Source of the DNA: Kitagawia praeruptora
Taxonomy: Eukaryota > Streptophyta > Magnoliopsida > Apiales > Apiaceae
NCBI GenBank assembly: GCA_037693485.1
Contig: CM075346.1
Span: 95,276,501-95,340,500 of the forward strand
Length of the DNA stretch: 64,000 nucleotides
Direction: 5' to 3'
The notes beneath the pieces were generated by a model. That model made no database searches. It saw nothing but the letters and a program-made list of their open reading frames with translations, and was not told the origin of the DNA. This document shows positions 10,496-22,643 of the stretch, one piece after another (position 1 is the first letter of the stretch; the number at the start of each line of letters is the position of its first letter). The position numbers and the translations under genes were made by a program.

Positions 10496-13020
10496 ATGGC
10501 GACAATCAGAAACTTCCTTTGTGCTGAAGCCATAGGGAAAGGACCAAGAATGTCCATCCCCCACCTTGCAAACGGAATGGGAGAGCTGATTGAGGTTAAT
10601 CTCTCAGGCGGCTGCCTTACAACAGGAGCGTGTTTTTGACATCTGTCACACTTCTTGACATAATCCTGGGCGTCTGCCAACATCTCTGGCCAATAGAATC
10701 CCAGGCGGGTAATCTTGTGAGCTAGGGCTCTGCCCCCCAAGTGCTGCCCACAGATCCCTTCATGAACTTCCTCCAATGCCTCTCTTGCCTCTTGGGGCCT
10801 TAGGCACTTCAAGTACGGGATGACAAACGATCTCTTGTATAGGATGCCTTCAATCAAGGCATATCTCAATGCTCTCACCGACAATTTTCGTGCCTCCAAG
10901 GCATTGTCAGGGAGCCATCCAGTTTCTAGATGAGCTTTAATAGGATCCATCCAACAGCTTCCAACACCAATAGGTGCTACTAATTTAGAGTTGATGGTCG
11001 GGGCCTTCAAGACTTGGAAATAAACACTACCTGCATAATTCTCTATCTCAGAAGAAGCGAACTTAGAGAGGGCATCGGCCTTAACGTTCTCTTCCCTAGG
11101 AATGTGCTCCAGATAGCATTCCTCAAACTGAGTCATAACAGCTTTCACGACTCTGAGGTATTTTGCCATAGCTTCATCCTTGGCCTCAAACTCACCATTC
11201 ACTTGCGAGACTACCAGTCTTGAATCTCCACATACTTTGAGGTTCTTAACCCTCATGACTCTGGCCAATCCCAATCCAGCTATTAATGCTTCATACTCAG
11301 CTTCATTGTTGGTCGTTGGAAAGTCCAACTTCAAAGCGTATTCAACTGTGAACCCATCGGGGCTTTGCAAAACCAAACCTGCACCACTAGATTTTGTTTT
11401 TGATGCTCCATCAAAATAGAGCACCCAATACTCTTTCTTGTCAGCTTTAATTTCTTCATTTTTATCTTCGTTCTCAGGGGTGATTATCATCTCCTGCCCC
11501 CCGACTTCTTGGTTGTCAATAGTGCATTCAACCACGAAGTCAGCCAATGCTTGAGCCTTGATGGCTGTCCGAGGCTTATACTTGATATCAAACTCTCCAA
11601 GTTCTATGGCCCATTTGATCAATCTTCCACTTGCTTTCGGACTGTGCAATATGCTTCTCAACTGTTGGTCTGTCAAGACTTCGATTTTATGAGCCTGGAA
11701 GTACGGTCTCAACTTCCTTGAGGCAGTAATCAATGCCAGTGCAAACTTCTCAATGGGAGAGTAATTCAATTCCACCCCATGTAGCACCTTACTCACATAG
11801 TAGATGGGTTTCTGAACCTTCTTTTCTTCTTTGACAAGAACAGCACTCAATGCCTGTTCGGATACCGCCAGGTATAGGTAAAGAATCTCTCCAGGACTAG
11901 GTTTGGCCAACAACGGGGCTTCAGCCATGTATTTCTTCAGCTGTTCAAAGGCCTCTTGGCTATCTGTGGTCCACTCAAAATTTTTCACCTTCTTTAATGC
12001 CTGAAAGAAAGGCAAGCATTTGTCACCAGACTTGGAGATGAATCTCCCTAGGGCCGCCACTCGGCCAGTTAATTTCTGTACATCTCGTACTGAGCGGGGT
12101 GACTCCATATCCAGAATAGCCTTAATCTTGTCCGGGTTGGCCTCTATGCCTCTCTTGGAAACCATCAGCCCCAAAAATTTTCCCGAACCAACACCAAAAG
12201 CACACTTGGCTGGATTTAGCATCATTTTATGGTGCCTTAGCACTTCAAACGCCTCTCTGAGGTGCCTTATGTGATCTGCCTTGAGTAGGCTCTTGACTAA
12301 CATGTCATCAACATAGACCTCCATGGTTTTCCCAATTAAATGGGCAAATATCTTATTCACCAATCGTTGGTAAGTAGCCCCTGCATTTTTTAACCCAAAA
12401 GCCATAACAAGATAGCAGAAAACACCAAAGTCAGTTATGAAAGATACCTTAGGAATATCGTCCTTGTGCATCTTAATCTGATTGTATCCGCTGAAACCAT
12501 CCATGAAGCTCAACATTTCATGCCCAGCGGTGGCATCTATCAACATATCAATTCTAGGCAGAGGAAAACAATCTTTTGGGCACGCATCATTCAGATCAAT
12601 GAAGTCTATACACATCCTCCACTTTCCATTTACCTTTTTGACCATCACAGGGTTAGCTAACCATTCGGGGAATTGAATTTCTTCAACAAATCCAGCTTCC
12701 AACAATTTATCAACTTCTTGTTTAATGGCCTCTTGCCTTTCAGGAGCGAAATTCCTCTTTTTCTGCTTTATTTTCTTCCGTTCAGGATCGACGTTCAACC
12801 TATGAGTTATAAGTTGGGGGTCAATCCCTGGCATGTCCGCTGCTGTCCAAGCAAACACATCGTTGTTCTCTTGCAAGAACGCTGTCAATTCGCCCTTCAG
12901 GGGTTCCTTCAGAGATGCTCCTATGTATGTAACCTTTTCTGGGTCGCCTAGCTCTAGAGGGACAGGTATTAAATCCTCTGCTGGCTTTCCTCGCTGTTCA
13001 TTATCACTACGGACATCCAT
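10462..13020 (-). pseudogene. Pol of the Tat element: reverse transcriptase, two RNase H domains, N-terminal integrase
   Basis: 852 residues, open throughout; the last ~11 codons come from the inserted solo LTR. Order: RT (about 95-300, catalytic Y-V-D-D at 236-239), the gypsy-type RNase H (about 365-495, T-D-Q-Q near 450), a second, archaeal-type RNase H (about 530-655, F-D-G-A-S near 536, N-N-E-A-E-Y-E, G-D-S near 598), then the integrase zinc finger (H-E-G-I-C-G-Q-H with C-D-R-C) and the first catalytic Asp in M-D-I-L-G-P-F-P. Two RNase H domains in this order mark the Tat lineage. The frame is lost against protease by a one-base shift near 13042-13046, and integrase is cut at 10496. Confidence 0.93.
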
Positions 13021-13598
13021 GTCTTCAATCGGGAGTACCTGCCCCCGACTCCATCAGCTCTTAGAGCAGATACATAACAACTTCTTGCCATCTTCTGGTC
13101 GCCTTTTTGTTCTCCGACCCCGTTTCGGGTTGGAAACTTAATCTTCATGTGATATGTTGAGGCAACAGCCTTGAACGCATGAAGTCCAGTCCTTCCCAGG
13201 ATTGCGTTATAAGTCGAGGCTGCCTTAATTACCAGAAAATTCAACACTTGAGTAGCTTCCTTAGGTTCCTGCCCTATTGTCATGGGTAACTGGATAGTAC
13301 CCTCGACCTTGGACTCAACCCCATTGAATCCATAAATGGGCATGTTAGTTGGAGTCAGCTGAGAATCGGTGTATCCCATCTTTTCAAAAGCATCATGAAA
13401 CAGAATGTCAACAGAAGCTCCATTGTCTATCAAGACTCGCTTTACCTCCGAGTTCCCAATCACAGGGGTTATAACTAATGGGTCATCATGGGGGAATTTC
13501 ACCCCTTCCAGATCAGAGTCATCAAAACCAATTACGATTTCAGTTCTAGCACGCTTCGGGGCCTCTCCCACAATATGCATCACTTCCCTTGCGTATGC
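12969..13598 (-). pseudogene. Aspartic protease region of the Tat element
   Basis: The open frame runs to 13763, but codons beyond 13598 belong to the inserted LTR. The true sequence begins A-Y-A-R-E-V-M-H-I-V-G-E-A-P, which directly continues the gag frame interrupted at 22648. The protease active site is seen as V-L-I-D-N-G-A-S-V-D-I-L-F (canonical D-S/T-G is D-N-G here), followed by the flap and the A-I-L-G-R segment. Near 13042-13046 a C run (G run on the coding strand) appears one base short; beyond it this frame runs out while the pol frame opens. Protease would cut the gag-pol polyprotein inside the particle. Confidence 0.85.
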
Positions 13599-16500
13599 TG
13601 TAACGCCCCCAACTTCCGTACAAGGAATTTGGGTCGCCACGTCTTCATCCATCCTCATAGAGCAATACCTGTTCTCAATATATTCTACTACAACAATAAA
13701 AGTAATCTCCATGCATCTAACTCCACAGGTTATAGTCTTAGAACTTTCACTTACATTAACCAAAATATTACAATATCAGAGTAACCTCCAGAATCTTAGT
13801 ACAACGCGTCTCTACAATACACCTTAATATAATACATAACAGTCTCTACAACGCGTCTGCTTTACACTACATAACACTTCTGTCAGCTTATTCTCATATC
13901 CGGAACCTTTCTTCTAGCGTGATGCGTCCGTTGCAGGACCTTTACCCTTATCACAGTTCGCCGCACTAGTGCCAGCTCTGATTTCCTCTGTTTTATAATA
14001 TTTAAAAATAGCAAGAATGAGCCAAAAATTTCCCAGCAAGTTATATACACAAGAATCATATATATATATATACACCAACAAAACTTCTTCAAGAAATGAA
14101 CCCCAATATTTTCTTTAACATACTAAAATTTACCCGCAAAAACTGAGTAAGGATATAATATTCATACTGCAATTAATACCCGCCTGTGGTATTAATTACA
14201 CTACTGATGGACTATATTCAGGAGATTCTTATCCGCTGGTCTGTAATGGATGATCAGTCCATACATCTTGCAATTTACTACCGGTAGAAGGATGATCCGC
14301 CTATCACACCCTAAGCCGCATCCGGGCTTTTATACACCTTTGTTGGGCTGGCCGCCGTACCGGTCTCTTACATTATCTCTAGTCCAGAACCCGGGGTACC
14401 AGAGTACCCCTGACCACCTTCAATACTCCTCATCTTAGATGTCACGTATAATTCCACGTGCACCTCAATATACTCCTTATCTTAGATGACACGTATAATT
14501 CCACGTGCACCTCAATTCATGGTAATTATTATCGTTCGGAAACAATCGAACGATTAATACTTCCAATAAATCACTCTCCTCTCGAAATATAAGAGGAAAA
14601 ATATGAATGACTGCTTTGATCATGGATTCGAATAAAATGATCCAGATCAAATCTCTCATCACCTCCAATAATTAACAATATAGTTTCTCTAAACATTTAT
14701 CTCCCTTCGAGTACGAACAATGTACCTCGATACTTGTCCCAATCATATGGACCAATAACTCTTAGACATATTACTATACTTATATACTATCCGGATAACA
14801 TTCACAACAATAATATATATACATGCATTCAATTGCATCAATATCCGGTATTTGAGTAACGAGATGAAATACTTGCAACTTGTAAAGAAAACATTTGAAC
14901 TGACATATACCATATGTTGAAACATATACACTCTGAACAATAGAGTAGGGTTTAGTATACTTGCCTGGTGCTCCGGAGGTAGTAGGGGCTCGTAGCGGGA
15001 TCCGACAATCTAAACAAAGTCAAGAAAACACACGATTAATCCCCTATACGATCCACTTATAACTCAACACTCAGACACTTAAGCCAATCACAAACAAGGC
15101 ACTAAGGGGTCCCTATAGGCTCGTACTAAGTCCACGTTAATCGACAAACACTTAAGTCATAAGTTTGGTTCGAAACCAATCCTCGAATCCTTGTTGTACT
15201 TAACCATTTATAACTTCGTTCTTTACACCAATACGTTGCCTTGATAATCCTTAACAAGTTTCGTGTTTTAGTCGACTCGAAATTCCTCTTTTAACTTAGC
15301 CAAAACGGATGGTCAAAGTAGCACCTCTAGAGTTGACTTTCCTTAGAATCACTATTCCTTGACTTGCACTCCAACACTTTTAATAAATCACTGGAAACGT
15401 ATTTAAATACGAAACCACTTCTAAAATCATCTTTGGTATTTGTAGTATTTATCATAAAAATCTTGATTCGAAAACACGGGTCTAGATAGGTGAAATGTAT
15501 TTTCAAAGTTGGGTCAACTGCGGATTCTTAATATTTGCACCACTTTTACTAAAATATTCATAACTCGATAACCGTTAACTCAAATGATGCACCGTTTTCG
15601 CGTGCACGATCTAGAGAATTTCTAGAAGATAACCGACTCAAGATTTGGCTCTGGTCAGAGGACTCATTATTCGGAATTTTACAAAACAGGGCAGGGGTTT
15701 TTCAATGAATAGTATCATCTCCTAAAAGGCTTTTTCACTTGCGAAACCTCGGCTGACGCATTTTTATAAAATAGGAAAATAATGTTTTTGATTCGAAACC
15801 TCCGCATAGACTCAACTAACTGTCCTTAACATTTATCCTCAAAATTTCGTATTATAAATCGACTATTAAGGGTCTCAATCATAGCCTCTAAGTTGGTACA
15901 TTTTTGTAGTTCCATCCCTCGAACAACTTTCACTAAATCGGTAATATCTCCTAAACCGTAAACTCTTTTAATACGATTCTTGCGGTAAAATAAACTAGAC
16001 AACCATATATTTTTAACCATATGCAGTGGTGTGTCTAAAAATGGTTTATGGTCTCAGGCCTTAACTGTTTTCAAGGGTTAATGAAATTTCGTCATTACGA
16101 CGGCTATAAATCGAACGTTTCCATTTTGTAACTCCTCTAATAAGTCACACAAAGCAAGCCATACTCTAATATTAAAAACCAACCATCATACTAAGCCCCT
16201 AGGGCCAGTGGTAAGGTCCTTTGACCACCACTCAACATAAACATCTCAACACAAGGCTTAATAATCAAGTAACCCCTTAATATGAACACATCTTTACACT
16301 AACATCAAAACTCCACCAAAACTCATATATATAAAAGGTAAAGTTGAGGTTTATACCTTTCTTGATACTCTCACAACACTAACAAAGCTTTGTACACCTT
16401 ATAATAGCCTTGGGTAGTCTTAACAAAGCCTAAAAGCCATGAACAAAACAAGAAACCAACTTAAAACACTATTCATCGTCAACTTTGTAAAATCTATATA

Positions 16501-17567
16501 AAATCGAAAACTTAGAGATTGGTTCTCAAATTTTTACCACACCTTCTACTCTTCAAGGGATTTCTTTTGAGCTATAGATCACAAGATTTGGTGCTCGGTT
16601 GCTAGGGTTTTGAGGCTCTTCTTTCTGCTGATCAGAATCTGGACAGGTTTGGTTCTTCAACTTGGGGAAGGGATTTGACTAGGCTACACTCCTTTGTTAG
16701 CCATGAAATTTTGAACGAATGTTATACATATATTGAGGAAGATATGGTTCAAATTTGGTGATTTATGAATGGATAGAAGTGGAGATATGAATTTTTCTTT
16801 CATAGTAGCTCATGCTGGGCAGTTTGGAAAGAAATGGAGTTAGCTTGCTTTTCTCTAGCTTTCTTGACTTGTTTTCTAGCTAAAGTGTGATATTTTGCTA
16901 TGTTTATCAGCTGTGCTACTCTTCATATTCTCCTTCCACACAAGTGTCAAGTAATGGGAGAGTTTAGGTGTTTTATTTGCATGGTTTTAACAAGAACACC
17001 TCACCTTGTACTATTCTTAATCCACTTGCATCTTGTTTGGTTTCACACTACTTCTCTTGATCTGTTGCACTTAATAATCTTGCATGGTATTTAATCTTGT
17101 CATGTGTTCAATCCATAATCCATAATTCGTTCGCTTAATCGCTTAATCTCGTTATAAAGTTCTAGCGATTCCTAGAATGCTCGTTATATTAACTCAGGGG
17201 TTTTTGTTCTAAAACCTTAAATCACCTTTAATAAAATAATAAAATATAAAATCCTTGAATCCTCAAATTAAATAAATCACTTATCTTGATCGCATTGAAA
17301 TGCTCTTCACTGCCCGGTCAAATATTTCATAAAAATAAAGTTTGGAATTTCTGAATTCCGATCGCGTTTACATACACTTATTTACCTCGTAGATTACTAA
17401 TATAACTTCGAAATATCCATTTCATACCCCGTACATAGGGTGACATGAAAAATTTTCTTAGTCCCCAAAATCACAATTCATTCATACTTTCACTATTCGT
17501 CCATGCGAATCACTATTCATCCCTCAAATGAAACATTTTCTCAAGTACAGAAATTTGGGTTATTACA
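13599..17567 (-). repeat. 3' LTR of the LARD-like element
   Basis: 3969 bp, beginning TGTAACGCCCCC on the plus strand and ending GGGTTATTACA. It contains a short TA microsatellite near 14061, a duplicated 14-bp motif around CACGTATAATTCCACGTG (14443-14512), and only short ORFs that also occur in the other LTR. I regard these ORFs as chance. Confidence 0.95.
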
Positions 17568-18672
17568 GTCTTCCCTCCTTAAAAGGATTTCGTCCTCGGA
17601 ATCAACGTAGGCAATAACCAAGGTTGCTTATCTTGTACTCTACTCTCTGATATCTCCTCATCGCTTTTACCAGCTTTATGCTCTCATATTTCGATTATAA
17701 ACTCTCATGCTATATCGTCTATTCTGTCTCTGATACTCTTCTTGACCACAATTATAACACCTACCTTCTGATTTTGCACATACTCTCGGATGCTTCTTTC
17801 CACATGTCTATTTCAATCTCTCTTTCCTACTTAGAGTATTAGCCACCACATTAGCCTTCCCCGTCTAGTAATTATTGCACCTCGAAATCCTTCACTAATT
17901 ATACTCACTTCCTTCGTTTATCCTTATCCTGACTCTATCATCAAAATACACCTAACCTCAATAGTAAATCTTAATTATGCCTTAAAATTCCTCATATTCT
18001 TTTCTTTTACTAATCATCAAATACACCTCTTTCTTATCATCTTTAATCTCCTGAATCAATTCATTCTCAGCTTTTACCATTGCTGCTTCTTATGCATATC
18101 ACATGGTCCCTTATCTAAAACACTGCATCATTATATCCAATCTATTGTTTCAATCCCTTTTGAAATCTTCTAGCTCCTACCTCTTCCAAATCCATACATA
18201 ATACCATCATACTCTTCTTGTTTTGTTTCCATCTATAAAATACACTCTATTTATCTCTTCTACACTTCTCCAAAGGTCACAGCCTCACTCGATTCAACCT
18301 ATCCCAATATGGTTTAGTCTAATAAAACTGTATACCCATGAAATATTTATTTATGAAAACAAAACAGTACATATTCATATATATACATATATATACCTGC
18401 AGTTATATATATATGCATATTTATGGATACATATTTCTATATACTCATTTATATAAAAAAAAATTTAAACCCAATAAATCATGGATACACATTTTTTCTC
18501 GTCCTAATTGATTCTACTACTGGTAATAGCCATCATGCCTCCACCCCACTACTCTTTGAAATCCTACTATATATATGCCTATCGGTTCCTTGGCTTCTAA
18601 ACTCTCTCTTATATAGTCATAACTCCTCCTACACTCGTTCTAAGGTTTATAACCTACTGCTCTGATACCATC
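17568..18672 (-). other. Internal region of the LARD-like element, with polypurine tract and primer binding site
   Basis: 1105 bp, non-coding. On the minus strand the PBS (18653-18670, TGGTATCAGAGCAGTAGG) matches the common initiator tRNA-Met site and lies two bases after the 5' LTR. The purine tract (17568-17586, CCTTTTAAGGAGGGAAGAC) abuts the 3' LTR. Between them is CT-rich sequence and an AT microsatellite around 18375-18460. No gag, protease or RT motif was found in any frame. Confidence 0.88.
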
Positions 18673-21600
18673 TGTAACGCCCCCAACTTCCGTACAAGGA
18701 ATTTGGGTCGCCACGTCTTCATCCATCCTCATAGAGCAATACCTGTTCTCAATATATTCTACTACAACAATAAAAGTAATCTCCATGCATCTAACTCCAC
18801 AGGTTATAGTCTTAGAACTTTCACTTACATTAACCAAAATATTACAATATCAGAGTAACCTCCAGAATCTTAGTACAACGCGTCTCTACAATACACCTTA
18901 ATATAATACATAACAGTCTCTACAACGCGTCTGCTTTACACTACATAACACTTCTGTCAGCTTATTCTCATATCCGGAACCTTTCTTCTAGCGTGATGCG
19001 TCCGTTGCAGGACCTTTACCCTTATCACAGTTCGCCGCACTAGTGCCAGCTCTGATTTCCTCTGTTTTATAATATTTAAAAATAGCAAGAATGAGCCAAA
19101 AATTTCCCAGCAAGTTATATACACAAGAATCATATATATATATATATACACCAACAAAACTTCTTCAAGAAATGAACCCCAATATTTTCTTTAACATACT
19201 AAAATTTACCCACAAAAACTGAGTAAGGATATAATATTCATACTGCAATTAATACCCGCCTGTGGTATTAATTACACTACTGATGGACTATATTCAGGAG
19301 ATTCTTATCCGCTGGTCTGTAATGGATGATCAGTCCATACATCTTGCAATTTACTACCGGTAGAAGGATGATCCGCCTATCACACCCTAAGCCGCATCCG
19401 GGCTTTTATACACCTTTGTTGGGCTGGCCGCCGTACCAGTCTCTTACATTATCTCTAGTCCAGAACCCGGGGTACCAGAGTACCCCTGACCACCTTCAAT
19501 ACTCCTCATCTTAGATGTCACGTATAATTCCACGTGCACCTCAATATACTCCTTATCTTAGATGACACGTATAATTCCACGTGCACCTCAATTCATGGTA
19601 ATTATTATCGTTCGGAAACAATCGAACGATTAATACTTCCAATAAATCACTCTCCTCTCGAAATATAAGAGGAAAAATATGAATGACTGCTTTGATCATG
19701 GATTCGAATAAAATGATCCAGATCAAATCTCTCATCACCTCCAATAATTAACAATATAGTTTCTCTAAACATTTATCTCCCTTCGAGTACGAACAATGTA
19801 CCTCGATACTTGTCCCAATCATATGGACCAATAACTCTTAGACATATTACTATACTTATATACTATCCGGATAACATTCACAACAATAATATATATACAT
19901 GCATTCAATTGCATCAATATCCGGTATTTGAGTAACGAGATGAAATACTTGCAACTTGTAAAGAAAACATTTGAACTGACATATACCATATGTTGAAACA
20001 TATACACTCTGAACAATAGAGTAGGGTTTAGTATACTTGCCTGGTGCTCCGGAGGTAGTAGGGGCTCGTAGCGGGATCCGACAATCTAAACAAAGTCAAG
20101 AAAACACACGATTAATCCCCTATACGATCCACTTATAACTCAACACTCAGACACTTAAGCCAATCACAAACAAGGCACTAAGGGGTCCCTATAGGCTCGT
20201 ACTAAGTCCACGTTAATCGACAAACACTTAAGTCATAAGTTTGGTTCGAAACCAATCCTCGAATCCTTGTTGTACTTAACCATTTATAACTTCGTTCTTT
20301 ACACCAATACGTTGCCTTGATAATCCTTAACAAGTTTCGTGTTTTAGTCGACTCGAAATTCCTCTTTTAACTTAGCCAAAACGGATGGTCAAAGTAGCAC
20401 CTCTAGAGTTGACTTTCCTTAGAATCACTATTCCTTGACTTGCACTCCAACACTTTTAATAAATCACTGGAAACGTATTTAAATACGAAACCACTTCTAA
20501 AATCATCTTTGGTATTTGTAGTATTTATCATAAAAATCTTGATTCGAAAACACGGGTCTAGATAGGTGAAATGTATTTTCAAAGTTGGGTCAACTGCGGA
20601 TTCTTAATATTTGCACCACTTTTACTAAAATATTCATAACTCGATAACCGTTAACTCAAATGATGCACCGTTTTCGCGTGCACGATCTAGAGAATTTCTA
20701 GAAGATAACCGACTCAAGATTTGGCTCTGGTCAGAGGACTCATTATTCGGAATTTTACAAAACAGGGCAGGGGTTTTTCAATGAATAGTATCATCTCCTA
20801 AAAGGCTTTTTCACTTGCGAAACCTCGGCTGACGCATTTTTATAAAATAGGAAAATAATGTTTTTGATTCGAAACCTCCGCATAGACTCAACTAACTGTC
20901 CTTAACATTTATCCTCAAAATTTCGTATTATAAATCGACTATTAAGGGTCTCAATCATAGCCTCTAAGTTGGTACATTTTTGTAGTTCCATCCCTCGAAC
21001 AACTTTCACTAAATCGGTAATATCTCCTAAACCGTAAACTCTTTTAATACGATTCTTGCGGCAAAATAAACTAGACAACCATATATTTTTAACCATATGC
21101 AGTGGTGTGTCTAAAAATGGTTTATGGTCTCAGGCCTTAACTGTTTTCAAGGGTTAATGAAATTTCGTCATTACGACGGCTATAAATCGAACGTTTCCAT
21201 TTTGTAACTCCTCTAATAAGTCACACAAAGCAAGCCATACTCTAATATTACAAACCAACCATCATACTAAGCCCCTAGGGCCAGTGGTAAGGTCCTTTGA
21301 CCACCACTCAACATAAACATCTCAACACAAGGCTTAATAATCAAGTAACCCCTTAATATGAACACATCTTTACACTAACATCAAAACTCCACCAAAACTC
21401 ATATATATAAAAGGTAAAGTTGAGGTTTATACCTTTCTTGATACTCTCACAACACTAACAAAGCTTTGTACACCTTATAATAGCCTTGGGTAGTCTTAAC
21501 AAAGCCTAAAAGCCATGAACAAAACAAGAAACCAACTTAAAACACTATTCATCGTCAACTTTGTAAAATCTATATAAAATCGAAAAATTAGAGATTAGTT

Positions 21601-22643
21601 CTCAAATTTTTACCACACCTTCTACTCTTCAAGGGATTTCTTTTGAGCTATAGATCACAAGATTTGGTGCTCGGTTGCTAGGGTTTTGAGGCTCTTCTTT
21701 CTGCTGATCAGAATCTGGACAGGTTTGGTTCTTCAACTTGGGGAAGGGATTTGACTAGGCTACACTCCTTTGTTAGCCATGAAATTTTGAACGAATGTTA
21801 TACATATATTGAGGAAGATATGGTTCAAATTTGGTGATTTATGAATGGATAGAAGTGGAGATATGAATTTTTCTTTCATAGTAGCTCATGCTGGGCAGTT
21901 TGGAAAGAAATGGAGTTAGCTTGCTTTTCTCTAGCTTTCTTGACTTGTTTTCTAGCTAAAGTGTGATATTTTGCTATGTTTATCAGCTGTGCTACTCTTC
22001 ATATTCTCCTTCCACACAAGTGTCAAGTAATGGGAGAGTTTAGGTGTTTTATTTGCATGGTTTTAACAAGAACACCTCACCTTGTACTATTCTTAATCCA
22101 CTTGCATCTTGTTTGGTTTCACACTACTTCTCTTGATCTGTTGCACTTAATAATCTTGCATGGTATTTAATCTTGTCATGTGTTCAATCCATAATCCATA
22201 ATTCGTTCGCTTAATCGCTTAATCTCGTTATAAAGTTCTAGCGATTCCTAGAATGCTCGTTATATTAACTCAGGGGTTTTTGTTCTAAAACCTTAAATCA
22301 CCTTTAATAAAATAATAAAATATAAAATCCTTGAATCCTCAAATTAAATAAATCACTTATCTTGATCGCATTGAAATGCTCTTCACTGCCCGGTCAAATA
22401 TTTCATAAAAATAAAGTTTGGAATTTCTGAATTCCGATCGCGTTTACATACACTTATTTACCTCGTAGATTACTAATATAACTTCGAAATATCCATTTCA
22501 TACCCCGTACATAGGGTGACATGAAAAATTTTCTTAGTCCCCAAAATCACAATTCATTCATACTTTCACTATTCGTCCATGCGAATCACTATTCATCCCT
22601 CAAATGAAACATTTTCTCAAGTACAGAAATTTGGGTTATTACA
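18673..22643 (-). repeat. 5' LTR of the LARD-like element
   Basis: 3971 bp, the partner of 13599-17567. Noted differences from it include sites near 19210, 19437, 21062, 21250, 21586 and 21598 and two extra bases in the TA run near 19145. The LTR ends at 22643 followed by TATGC and the interrupted Tat gag. Confidence 0.95.

Larger units (their letters stand above)
13599..22643 (-). mobile_element. LARD-like non-autonomous LTR retrotransposon with ~4-kb LTRs
   Basis: Two direct repeats of 3969 bp (13599-17567) and 3971 bp (18673-22643) start TG, end CA, and flank only 1105 bp. TATGC is duplicated at 13594-13598 and 22644-22648. Orientation is minus: a tRNA-Met type PBS lies beside the right LTR and a purine tract beside the left. 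By eye I find about seven base differences plus one TA repeat-length change between LTRs, so the insertion is recent. There is no gag or pol anywhere. This matches large retrotransposon derivatives (LARDs), though the internal part is shorter and the LTRs make up 88% of the element. Confidence 0.93.

Noticed and set aside
14477..14940. Short ORFs found identically in both LARD LTRs (also 19553-20016)
   Set aside because: Conserved only because the LTRs are near-identical; no recognisable protein features.
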